From: Rhodospirillaceae bacterium
Lineage (GTDB): Bacteria > Pseudomonadota > Alphaproteobacteria > Rhodospirillales > JABHCV01
Direction of reading: 5' to 3'
NCBI GenBank assembly: GCA_013204045.1
Contig: JABMOQ010000123.1
Span: 1-50,859 of the forward strand
Length of the DNA stretch: 50,859 nt
Shown here: piece after piece, positions 17,593 through 24,903 of the stretch
Numbering within the stretch: the first letter of the stretch is position 1
Layout: each line of letters opens with the position of its first letter
The notes under the pieces: generated by a model
What the model saw: only the letters and a program-made list of their open reading frames with translations
Databases searched by the model: none
What the model was told of the DNA's origin: nothing
Position numbers and translations under genes: made by a program

Positions 17593-17907
17593 ATGACGGA
17601 CGATTCGGGCGATAGGGACAATCGAAAATCAGGCCGCCGCCGGACCTTGTTCGGGGGCGTTATCTATGATGGTAAAGGCGGCCAGTGGGATTGCTCGGTT
17701 TCCGATTTGTCGGAAATCGGCGCCAAAGTGCGTACCAAGGCAGAGTTCGTCGTGGGGGAGGGGGTTGAGCTTAAAATCAACAAATATAACAGTCTTCATC
17801 GTGCATCGATCGCCTGGGTGCGGGAAGGTTTTATCGGGCTTGAATTCAAGGTCCCGCTAAACCGGCAGGACGATGAAATCAAGCGCCTGTTTAATCTGGT
17901 CATTTGA
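17593..17907 (+). CDS. PilZ-domain protein (c-di-GMP receptor)
   Basis: Small single-domain PilZ protein of 104 residues. Both c-di-GMP contacts are present: RxxxR at residues 11-15 (RKSGR) and (D/N)xSxxG at 38-43 (DLSEIG). It is therefore likely to bind c-di-GMP rather than be a degenerate PilZ. A GTG seven codons upstream (17572) is possible, but AGCAGGA precedes the ATG at 17593 at the right distance. It lies between the two minus-strand blocks of the pilus locus, pointing at the tadE-like gene with only 7 bp between stops, so a role in pilus control is inferred. Confidence 0.88.
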   Translation: MTDDSGDRDNRKSGRRRTLFGGVIYDGKGGQWDCSVSDLSEIGAKVRTKAEFVVGEGVELKINKYNSLHRASIAWVREGFIGLEFKVPLNRQDDEIKRLFNLVI

Positions 17908-17914
17908 GCCTGCT

Positions 17915-18361
17915 TTATAATGCATTCTGTGGCGAGCGCGCCAGGGCAGTCAGCGTCACGTCGAGCTGGTTTACGCTGTACAGGGAAATAAGGGTTTGGA
18001 ACGCATAGGAGCCGCTGACGGTCATGAACGTCACGCCATTTGTCGTATCTTGCGCCGCCGTGAAGGTAATACCGGAGACATTCATGCCGGTGCCGGTCAG
18101 AACCGTATTGGCGTATGTGGCGATCGTTGTCGTGCTGAAACTTGGATTGACCAAGGCGTAGCGCGCCGCTTCTTCACAGGCATACTGCATGGTCCCCTTG
18201 ATCCACAGGGCGCGGCCAATTTCGACAATGAACATGAGCATCACCAGGAAAATCGGGAAAACAAAACCGAATTCAATGGCCGTCGCCGCTCGCCGACAAC
18301 CAGGAAGGGCCAGAAAAGCCTTTCCTAACCTGGTTTTGTTGAGTGTCCTGGTGAAGAACAT
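17915..18361 (-). CDS. TadE-like pseudopilin (second copy)
   Basis: A 148-residue TadE/TadF-type minor pilin. After a short basic start the TadE motif appears: CRRAATAIEFGFVFPIFLVML, with the Glu that follows the prepilin cleavage site and a long hydrophobic helix. A beta-rich C-terminal part follows. The frame can start 16 codons earlier (18409), but that would overlap the preceding gene and lacks a ribosome site. The ATG at 18361 has AGG 8 bases upstream and starts after the preceding stop. Last gene of the tadG-tadE-tadE unit. Confidence 0.85.
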   Translation of the reverse strand: MFFTRTLNKTRLGKAFLALPGCRRAATAIEFGFVFPIFLVMLMFIVEIGRALWIKGTMQYACEEAARYALVNPSFSTTTIATYANTVLTGTGMNVSGITFTAAQDTTNGVTFMTVSGSYAFQTLISLYSVNQLDVTLTALARSPQNAL

Positions 18362-18380
18362 AACTCTGCCTACCTTAAAA

Positions 18381-18851
18381 TCATTGTGTTCGGATGGTTG
18401 CCGATTCATTGAGCGTTACTGATGTATTAAGTAAAAAAAGTGTGACATCGGTGCTGACGCTGACGGTCATGTAGTAGCGGTTGCCTGAACTACAGGTGAC
18501 GGATGTGCCGGTCGAGTCTTCACAGAATTCTGTGGTCATAACATCAGACGAAATGAGGCCGAGGCCAGATGCCGCCGCCGCCGAAACGACGGCGTTCTTG
18601 ATGGCTGTCGTGCTCGACGCATCGACCAGCGCCAGTTGTGCACCCGCCTGAACCGCGCTGGTCAGGGACATCTTGTCGTACATGACCAGGCCGTATCCGG
18701 CGATTCCGGTCACCGAGACAAGAATTGCCGGCGTTATCAGGGCAAATTCCACCGCCGCCACCGCCCTGACACAGCGACCGAATGAGGCCACCGTGGCTGC
18801 GGCACGCCGGAATCTGGTAAAATTGTAATATTTCAATGGGTTGTCCTTCAT
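18381..18851 (-). CDS. tadE: TadE-like pseudopilin (first copy)
   Basis: Minor pilin of 156 residues with the TadE motif RAVAAVEFALITPAILVSV at about residues 29-47. The Glu after the prospective cleavage site and the hydrophobic helix are clear. Residues FCEDSTGTSVTCSSG could form a disulfide loop. It overlaps tadG by 4 bp (ATGA), so it is translationally coupled to it. Probably processed by CpaA and needed to start or tip the pilus. Confidence 0.87.
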   Translation of the reverse strand: MKDNPLKYYNFTRFRRAAATVASFGRCVRAVAAVEFALITPAILVSVTGIAGYGLVMYDKMSLTSAVQAGAQLALVDASSTTAIKNAVVSAAAASGLGLISSDVMTTEFCEDSTGTSVTCSSGNRYYMTVSVSTDVTLFLLNTSVTLNESATIRTQ

Positions 18852-20170
18852 TCAACCAGCTTGGTTGTGTATGAAGTATATATGGGGGTAACCCCCGCCG
18901 CATCGCAATTGTTGTCCAGGTCGGCATTGCCGTTGAACGAAATCTCCAGAGCAACCAGCATCAGGCAACCGGCATCATCCAGTTCGTTACCGCCGGAAAA
19001 GGAAATATCGTTGTTGGGAACGTAAATCACGCCGGTCAGTTCCGTGGTCGAATTACCGTTGAAAGTGAAATCATTGCTGGCCGAATTGGTGGCGGCGGGG
19101 TCCTGGAACATAAGAATCCCCGACCAGGGGTCGGCAGTAAGCGCGCTGGCATCAGGTGCGGTGAAATCCACATCACCACTACCGTTAATTGACACACTGG
19201 CCCAGTCGCTGCCGGAGCCGGTGAAGATGAAGGTGACATCGGTGCCGGAAACGGTGGCCCCGCCATTTATACGGAATGAGCCGCCATCGATGATGTAGAC
19301 ACCGGGGTCGAAGACAACCGTATCCGAGGCATTGATGCTCAGGCCGCTGCAAAACACCATGGTCCCGCCGATGCCACTGGGTGGGGTGATGGTTACTGAA
19401 CTCGAAGGGGGCGAATAAGACGTTTCATCACAGCTGGAATAGGTCGGTACCGACAGGCCGTCGAAGGGATCGCTGATGGCCGCGATGTTTTCTTCGGCGG
19501 TGGCACATACATCCATGGTCACCGTGCCGCTGACCGAACCGACCGTCGATACGCAATCTACTTCCAGGGTCGCCGCCCCCTGTACGTTGATGGCATTGGA
19601 TGCACTGGAATTGCTGGCGACGTGGCAGCCGTCCATTTCAACGTCGGCGGTGCCCGATACGTTGACCGATTTGCTGGCGCTGCTGTCGAGGGCCAGAACG
19701 CAGGCCTCGTCGCCGCTGCCAGCAGACGTGGCAACGGCCCGCGTGTTGACAGTGATAGAATCACCCAGGAAATAGTCGGCAAACATCAACGACAACTGGG
19801 AAGTCATAATGACCTCGACAGCATTGGAATCGGTTGTATAGGAGCCCGTAGATGGCGGTATGTTGACAGTGATGGTGTCGGTGGTTGCGTCGTAGCCATT
19901 GCGACCTGCCTCGGTGGTGGCAATGGCGGTGGCGGTGGTGGACGTGCCACCATCAAGCAGTTCAAAGGCCCCGCCGACGGCCGCCGAATCGGCCGCGATC
20001 TGAAGGTTGCGGCGATTTTGGAACCAGTACGAGACCTCGATCCCAAGGCCCAGGAAACCGATCATGATCGGCAGCATCAGCGCGAACAGGACAATGATGA
20101 CACCGCTCCTGTCCGAGAGCAGGTCGCCTAAAACTGATTTAACCCGACACTTGGCTTCACTTTTAACCAT
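18848..20170 (-). CDS. tadG: TadG-like pilus-associated protein with a beta-helix-like domain
   Basis: A 440-residue protein with a short cytoplasmic start, a TadG-type membrane segment (VIIVLFALMLPIMIGFLGLG, about residues 24-43), the conserved YWFQNRRNLQIAADSAAVGG, and a long exported region. That region has repeated short beta strands rich in Gly, Asn, Ser, Thr and Asp (for example VNVSGTADVEM, INVQGAATLEV, ASVSINGSGDVDF, DFTFNGNSTTEL), as expected of a right-handed beta-helix. Eight cysteines lie on the periplasmic side. First gene of the three-gene minor-pilin unit, probably inserted in the inner membrane and projecting outward with the pilus base or tip. Confidence 0.88.
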   Translation of the reverse strand: MVKSEAKCRVKSVLGDLLSDRSGVIIVLFALMLPIMIGFLGLGIEVSYWFQNRRNLQIAADSAAVGGAFELLDGGTSTTATAIATTEAGRNGYDATTDTITVNIPPSTGSYTTDSNAVEVIMTSQLSLMFADYFLGDSITVNTRAVATSAGSGDEACVLALDSSASKSVNVSGTADVEMDGCHVASNSSASNAINVQGAATLEVDCVSTVGSVSGTVTMDVCATAEENIAAISDPFDGLSVPTYSSCDETSYSPPSSSVTITPPSGIGGTMVFCSGLSINASDTVVFDPGVYIIDGGSFRINGGATVSGTDVTFIFTGSGSDWASVSINGSGDVDFTAPDASALTADPWSGILMFQDPAATNSASNDFTFNGNSTTELTGVIYVPNNDISFSGGNELDDAGCLMLVALEISFNGNADLDNNCDAAGVTPIYTSYTTKLVE

Positions 20171-20244
20171 TGTCTTAACCTGTTATCGATAATCTGTAGG
20201 TGATACCTGAGGCCTAAGGCTAACGGGAAAGTGTCGTGTCGCGA

Positions 20245-20260
20245 AGTGACCACGATCACA
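20245..20260. promoter_or_regulatory. Crp-like box in the tadG/tadD divergent region
   Basis: AGTGA-CCACGA-TCACA matches the classical Crp site TGTGA-N6-TCACA except for the first base. It lies 75 bp upstream of tadG and 98 bp upstream of tadD, a suitable place for control of either. A Crp/Fnr-family gene follows tadD, but the residues of its recognition helix differ from those of E. coli Crp, so it may not be the binder. Confidence 0.45.
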
Positions 20261-20299
20261 AACTGCCCCCGCCAGATAGTGATATGGTGTTTCCTGACG

Positions 20300-20335
20300 T
20301 TATGTTATCTGCTACTGTATTGTATTATAACATAA
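20300..20335. repeat. Inverted repeat before tadD
   Basis: Perfect 9-bp arms TTATGTTAT (20300-20308) and ATAACATAA (20327-20335) with an 18-bp spacer, ending 22 bp before the tadD start codon. Could be an operator or a hairpin in the tadD leader. Confidence 0.4.
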
Positions 20336-20357
20336 ATCGTAAGAATACGGTGATACG

Positions 20358-21146
20358 ATGATTGTTAATATTTCTGCATGTAAAATATTTTTTCGGGGCT
20401 TGCTGGTGCCGTTGGCGGCTGTCGGTATCGTTGGTTGCACAGCTTTGGAAAAAAACGATCAGGATTTCACGGCAGGCGTCAGGAATGAGGCCGAGGCGGC
20501 GGAAGCTATTGGGGATTATGAAACAGCCACGGTTCATTATCGGAAATTGCTTACCTTGCGCCCTGACGACGGCCCCGTCATTCTGTCTCTTTCCCGCAAT
20601 CTGCGACGGACAAATACGCCGATAGAGGCGATTTCTATCTTGTCCATAGCCAAGGGAACAAAAGAAGACGCCCCGGAATTTGTCATCGAACTTTCAAAAG
20701 CCGAGATTGCTGCTGGAAAATCTGCATCGGCCCTTGCCCGACTTAGTATTCTCAGCACAAAACACCCCAATAACTGGGACCTGCACGCGACTATGGGCGT
20801 TGCCTATGACATGGTGGAATCGTACGGTCAGGCATGGCAGGCATACCTGAAAGCGCTGCAGTTATCTTCAAATAATCCGGCTGTGGTCAACAACATGGCC
20901 CTGTCCGCAGCATCAGCCGGACGATTGGAAAATGCCATCTCAATACTGGAAAAATCAGATGTGAGTGTGCGAAATATTCCCAAAATTAGGCAGAATCTTG
21001 CTCTGCTGTATGGGGTTCGCGGTGACCTGGATAAGGCGGAGGCATTATCTCGCATGGACCTTGAAGACAAAGCCGTGCGTAACAACATGAAAATATATTC
21101 CAGCCTGGGCGGGAATATACCCGTTGATGTGCTTAAAAAACCTTAA
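20358..21146 (+). CDS. tadD: TPR lipoprotein TadD
   Basis: A 262-residue lipoprotein. The signal peptide ends with lipobox IVGC (Cys27). Several tetratricopeptide repeats follow (about 45-80, 118-185 and 185-240, for example GDYETATVHYRKLLTLRPDD and YGQAWQAYLKALQLSSNNP). TadD helps the secretin assemble and is a standard member of Tad loci. It is divergent from tadG and is followed after 93 bp by the Crp/Fnr gene. Confidence 0.88.
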   Translation: MIVNISACKIFFRGLLVPLAAVGIVGCTALEKNDQDFTAGVRNEAEAAEAIGDYETATVHYRKLLTLRPDDGPVILSLSRNLRRTNTPIEAISILSIAKGTKEDAPEFVIELSKAEIAAGKSASALARLSILSTKHPNNWDLHATMGVAYDMVESYGQAWQAYLKALQLSSNNPAVVNNMALSAASAGRLENAISILEKSDVSVRNIPKIRQNLALLYGVRGDLDKAEALSRMDLEDKAVRNNMKIYSSLGGNIPVDVLKKP

Positions 21147-21239
21147 TTCAACACTTGGTCTTGCATGAGAAAGGCTATTTTGAAATGATCGCGAATGAAG
21201 GAAGGGTTGCTCTAATGCAACATCGACAAGGGGCAAGAC

Positions 21240-21944
21240 ATGGCTGAAGGGAAATCCATATTTAAGGATTCTGACCGCAGCCTTGCCAGCATAGATATCC
21301 TTACGGAAGTGCCGCCCAAGAAAATGCTCGAAGTTGAGGCTATGTGCACCTGGCGCGAATGTCCTGAAGGCGAGGTCATAATCGATCGTTCGGACAGCAA
21401 TACCAATGTGTATTTTCTGATCAAGGGCAAGGTCAATGTTATGAACTTTCTCTCTGACAGTCAGAATGTCGCTTTGGCCGAACTGAATGCTGGTTCGGCC
21501 TTCGGGGAACTTTCCGCCATTGACTTGAAAGTGCGCTCGGCGCGGGTGACGGCCGCCGAGCCGACACTGGTGGCAGAGCTGGACGGCCAGTACTTCAGGG
21601 ACCTGATTATCGAATGCCCGCGGATGGCGCTGGCCATGCTTAAGCGTTTTTCAGGATTAATCCGAACCCTGACCTTGCGTGTCACGACGCTGACCGCCAT
21701 GTCGCCGCACCAGCGTGTATTTCATGAGCTTCTTCGCATCAGCGTTCCGGATCCTGCTGGCACCGGTTCCTGGGTCATTAACAAAACGCCGTCGCATACT
21801 GAAATGGCAGATGTTGCGGGCACGGACAAGCAATCGGTGGCAGAAGCCATAGGATCACTTGTCGGCGCTTCGATCCTTGAGCGCAAGCATCGCAGTCTGG
21901 TTATTAGGGACCGGGGGCGTCTCGAAAGGCTTTGCGAGCAATAA
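21240..21944 (+). CDS. Crp/Fnr family transcriptional regulator
   Basis: A 234-residue protein with an N-terminal cyclic-nucleotide-binding fold (about 20-130), a long dimerisation helix and a C-terminal winged helix (about 165-230). The phosphate-binding cassette is well kept: FGE at 88-90 and Arg99-Ser100 (VRSARV), so binding of cAMP or cGMP is plausible. It lacks the cluster of N-terminal cysteines of Fnr. The recognition helix GTDKQSVAEAIGSL carries neither the Arg-Glu-Arg of Crp nor the Glu-Ser-Arg of Fnr. An AGGGG ribosome site precedes the ATG. A link to the adjacent pilus locus is inferred from position only. Confidence 0.88.
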   Translation: MAEGKSIFKDSDRSLASIDILTEVPPKKMLEVEAMCTWRECPEGEVIIDRSDSNTNVYFLIKGKVNVMNFLSDSQNVALAELNAGSAFGELSAIDLKVRSARVTAAEPTLVAELDGQYFRDLIIECPRMALAMLKRFSGLIRTLTLRVTTLTAMSPHQRVFHELLRISVPDPAGTGSWVINKTPSHTEMADVAGTDKQSVAEAIGSLVGASILERKHRSLVIRDRGRLERLCEQ

Positions 21945-21969
21945 TGGCTAAAGCTAAAACTGAATCTAT

Positions 21970-21984
21970 TTGATGGCGCATCAA
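21970..21984. promoter_or_regulatory. Operator-like inverted repeat upstream of the LdtR-like gene
   Basis: TTGATG-GCG-CATCAA, perfect 6-bp arms, 25 bp after the Crp/Fnr stop and 73 bp before the LdtR-like start. It resembles an Fnr box but has five rather than four bases between the TTGAT and ATCAA halves. Likely a dimeric regulator site, perhaps autoregulatory. Confidence 0.4.
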
Positions 21985-22057
21985 CTAACCGGTTGCGGAT
22001 GCGGACGGATTGCGTGAAAATCAAAACCTTAATACTTTGATTACGGGAGGCGCTGGC

Positions 22058-22513
22058 TTGAAGAAGGATTATCTTGAATTAACGCACTTGATTGAGCGCC
22101 TGCACAGGCGTTTTCTTGATGTGTTGAGAACGGAACTTCAGCGACTTGGCGTCCGTGACATCAATGGCGTTCAGGCGCTGCTTCTGGCAAATATCGGCGA
22201 GGAAGAGATCGTCATTCGCGATTTGATCGAACGTGGCTATTATCAGGGTTCCAACGTTTCATACAATATCAAGAAGCTTGTCGAGCTGGGGTATCTTGAC
22301 CAGAAACGAGCCAGCCACGATAAGCGGTCGGTCAGTATTCGCCTTACGGAAAAAGCTATTGAAATTGTAACCAAAATTCACGTGCTAGAAGATCAGAACG
22401 CTACGACTTTCAGCGAGAATCAGAAATCCGACGACGAGAGCGAGATCGTCCTTGATTCGCTCAGGCGTCTTGAACGAATGTGGGCTGACTGTATCCAATA
22501 TGGCAGTGATTGA
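22058..22513 (+). CDS. ldtR: LdtR-like MarR family winged-helix regulator
   Basis: A 151-residue winged-helix protein. Sequences such as YLELTHLIERLHRRFLDVL, DINGVQALLLANIG and GYYQGSNVSYNIKKLVELGY with RASHDKRSVSIRLTEK are those of the LdtR group found in rhizobia and Liberibacter, which controls an L,D-transpeptidase and osmotic tolerance. The start is unsure. The frame opens with TTG at 22010, but GGGAGG lies 7 bases before a second TTG at 22058, and homologous proteins begin near KKDYLEL, so the latter is chosen. It sits between the Crp/Fnr gene and a diguanylate cyclase; no transpeptidase gene is in the window. Confidence 0.8.
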   Translation: MKKDYLELTHLIERLHRRFLDVLRTELQRLGVRDINGVQALLLANIGEEEIVIRDLIERGYYQGSNVSYNIKKLVELGYLDQKRASHDKRSVSIRLTEKAIEIVTKIHVLEDQNATTFSENQKSDDESEIVLDSLRRLERMWADCIQYGSD

Positions 22514-22568
22514 ACGCGTGTCATCGTCATAGAAAGCATGGGATTGCCTCAAAAAGGCCCGCTGAGTG

Positions 22569-24224
22569 ATGGCTGAAGAAGAAAACGTTCAGGACAAGAT
22601 TGCACTTCTCAAAAACATTTATCTTGAGCAGTTACCGGGTAGGCTTGCTGAGATTGAGCAGGCTTTTTCCATATCTAGCAGCAGCGAACCGGATGATGCC
22701 CGCCAATCTCTCAAATCACTCTCCGCACTGGCCCATAAATTGGCGGGTTCAGGTGCGACTTTTGGTTTTCCGAAGATAAGTGAAACCGCCAAAGCCTTTG
22801 AAAACGGTTGCGAGATGATTCTCGAAACGGGTGATTTGACGACTGACCGTTCCATAAATGCCGTGAGCGGCTGGATGTCATCGCTTAGAAAATCAATGGA
22901 GAATGCCGGGTCGGTTGAAGTTGATCATGAATTACTGTCTGTCATTCCCAATGATAAAATTAACGAAGGGGAATCAGGCAGGGTCATCCTGGTTTCCGAC
23001 GATGGTGAATTAACTGACCGTTTGACGATTGAATTGGGGAATTTTGAATACGCCGTTATATCCGTTTCCCCAGACTCAGATATGGATAGCGTCTTCTCGG
23101 ACAACAAACCACTGGCCATTGTCGTGGATATGGATAGTCAAAATGAAGAGGGCCAAGCTCTCGCCAGGATTGACGATATGGCCGAGAAACACGTTTTAGA
23201 CTGCATATTGATTGCCATTTCCGACCGGGGTGATCTTCTGCCGAGGTTACAGGCGGCAAGGGCAGGGGTTGGTACATATTTATTGAAGCCGGTCACGGCA
23301 ACGGATTTGGTTGATGTGCTGGATCAACATTCAACGCTGGATTCAGGAGAAGACATCCGTGTCATGATCGTCGATGACGATATCAGCACCTCGAAATACA
23401 CCGAAATTATCTTGAGGGGCGCCCGGATGTTGACGGAAATAGTCAATGACCCGATGGATTTTCTCGAAAAAGTGGATAGCTTCGGACCGGAACTTATCCT
23501 GATGGATCTTTATATGCCCGGTTGCAGCGGCCAGGAACTTGCCGCAGTGATGCGACAGCAGGAAGGTTTATCGGGAATCCCGATCGTATTTCTGTCCAGC
23601 GAGGATAACCTGGACAAACAACTGATCGCCATGCGGGCGGGTGGGGACGACTTTCTGACCAAGCCGGTACAGCCCAGGCATCTTATTTCATCCATCCGGA
23701 GCCGAGTCCGCCGTTTTCGAATTCTGCGATCACGAATGGTTCGCGACAGCATGACCGGGTTGCTAAACCATACAACATCACATGAATTTTTTGAAAATGA
23801 GGTTGCCCGCGCACATCGTAACAAAGGAAAGTTGGCCCTTGCTGCGCTTGATATTGATCACTTCAAGTCGGTCAATGATAATTACGGCCATGCCACAGGT
23901 GATCAGGTTATCAAAAGCCTTACCCGTTTACTTAAACAGCGCCTGCGGACAACGGATATTGTTGGCCGTATGGGGGGCGAGGAGTTTGCGGCTCTTCTGG
24001 TCGACGCCAATATCGATCAGGCGCAGGAAATTCTGGAAGGCATTCGCATCGCATTTTCCGATATCGTGCACCGGGTGGATGAAAAAAAATTCTCCGTGAC
24101 CTTAAGTTGTGGCATAGCCGCATTTACCGGAAAAGAATCTTCCGAGGAGCTTTTGGAGGCCGCCGACAAGGCGCTTTATCAGGCGAAGCACGGCGGTCGT
24201 AACCAGGTTGTGCTGTCGTCTTAA
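22569..24224 (+). CDS. Diguanylate cyclase with Hpt-REC-REC-GGDEF architecture
   Basis: A 551-residue cytoplasmic signalling protein. Residues about 5-110 form an Hpt domain with phosphorylatable His56 (ALAHKLAGSGATFGF). A first receiver (about 138-250) has the acidic pair Asp144-Asp145, a candidate acceptor Asp187 and Lys240. A second receiver (about 264-380) has VDDD, acceptor Asp313 (LMDLYMPG) and Lys365. The GGDEF domain (about 390-551) has an intact active site GGEEF at 469-473 and an inhibitory site RTTD at 460-463 exactly five residues before it. It should make c-di-GMP under phosphorelay control, with product inhibition. A GTG directly precedes the chosen ATG. The stop interlocks with the GmhB-like gene (TTAA). 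Confidence 0.92.
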   Translation: MAEEENVQDKIALLKNIYLEQLPGRLAEIEQAFSISSSSEPDDARQSLKSLSALAHKLAGSGATFGFPKISETAKAFENGCEMILETGDLTTDRSINAVSGWMSSLRKSMENAGSVEVDHELLSVIPNDKINEGESGRVILVSDDGELTDRLTIELGNFEYAVISVSPDSDMDSVFSDNKPLAIVVDMDSQNEEGQALARIDDMAEKHVLDCILIAISDRGDLLPRLQAARAGVGTYLLKPVTATDLVDVLDQHSTLDSGEDIRVMIVDDDISTSKYTEIILRGARMLTEIVNDPMDFLEKVDSFGPELILMDLYMPGCSGQELAAVMRQQEGLSGIPIVFLSSEDNLDKQLIAMRAGGDDFLTKPVQPRHLISSIRSRVRRFRILRSRMVRDSMTGLLNHTTSHEFFENEVARAHRNKGKLALAALDIDHFKSVNDNYGHATGDQVIKSLTRLLKQRLRTTDIVGRMGGEEFAALLVDANIDQAQEILEGIRIAFSDIVHRVDEKKFSVTLSCGIAAFTGKESSEELLEAADKALYQAKHGGRNQVVLSS

Positions 24225-24892
24225 TCTATAAGAAGGTCAATTAGATCAGATGCTTCGGCGATGCTAGGTGCCGCAAGTGCCTTGAACGATTTGCTTGCTA
24301 ATGCTAGGGCATCATCGCGTTCACCGTCTATTGAACCATGGCCTGTCAGTACGTGGATGCCGCCGGCAAGACCAGCGTTAAGGCCAGCCTCAATATCCCC
24401 GGCCCGATCACCGATAATCCATGAGCTATTCAGGTCAATGGACAAGTCTTCGCCCGCAAATAGTAGCATGCCCGGATTGGGCTTGCGGGCGGGATGGTCG
24501 GGATGATCGTAGGGGGGCTTTCCTTTAACGTGGAAAGGGCAGGCATAGACACCGTCGATATGAGCCCCGGCCGCAGTCAGCTCGGTCAGGATCTTGTCTT
24601 GTACCGCATAAAAAGATTGCCATTCAAAATAACCGTAGCCAATGCCCGCCTGATTTGTGACGAAGACTACGGGGATGCCACGTTTGTTTGCTTTGGCGAT
24701 GGTTTCAGCGGCGCCCGGGATCAGGGCGACATCTTCAACTCGATACAGGTAATGGGATTCGGCGACGACCACACCATCACGATCCAGGAACAGGGCAGGG
24801 CGCTTTGTATGGCCGTTGGGTGGGGCCAGTACCTGCGTAAATATTCCGTCCTTGAAAACGGCTCCTGCGGGCGGAGAGGAAATATCAATCAT
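24221..24892 (-). CDS. HAD-superfamily phosphatase, GmhB-like
   Basis: A 223-residue HAD-IIIA phosphatase. Motif I is LFLDRDGVV (Asp37, Asp39), motif II VTNQAGIG, motif III RKPNPGM and motif IV GDRAGDIEAG, as in heptose-1,7-bisphosphate and histidinol-phosphate phosphatases. It would feed ADP-heptose synthesis for LPS. Unusual points: about 30 extra residues at the N terminus, and a zinc loop (ACPFHVKGKPPYDHPDHPARKP) with a single cysteine where GmhB normally has three or more, so zinc binding is altered or lost. Third gene of the nadB unit, 11 bp after the SDR gene. Exact substrate uncertain. Confidence 0.78.
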   Translation of the reverse strand: MIDISSPPAGAVFKDGIFTQVLAPPNGHTKRPALFLDRDGVVVAESHYLYRVEDVALIPGAAETIAKANKRGIPVVFVTNQAGIGYGYFEWQSFYAVQDKILTELTAAGAHIDGVYACPFHVKGKPPYDHPDHPARKPNPGMLLFAGEDLSIDLNSSWIIGDRAGDIEAGLNAGLAGGIHVLTGHGSIDGERDDALALASKSFKALAAPSIAEASDLIDLLID

Positions 24893-24903
24893 TAGTTATC
24901 CGT

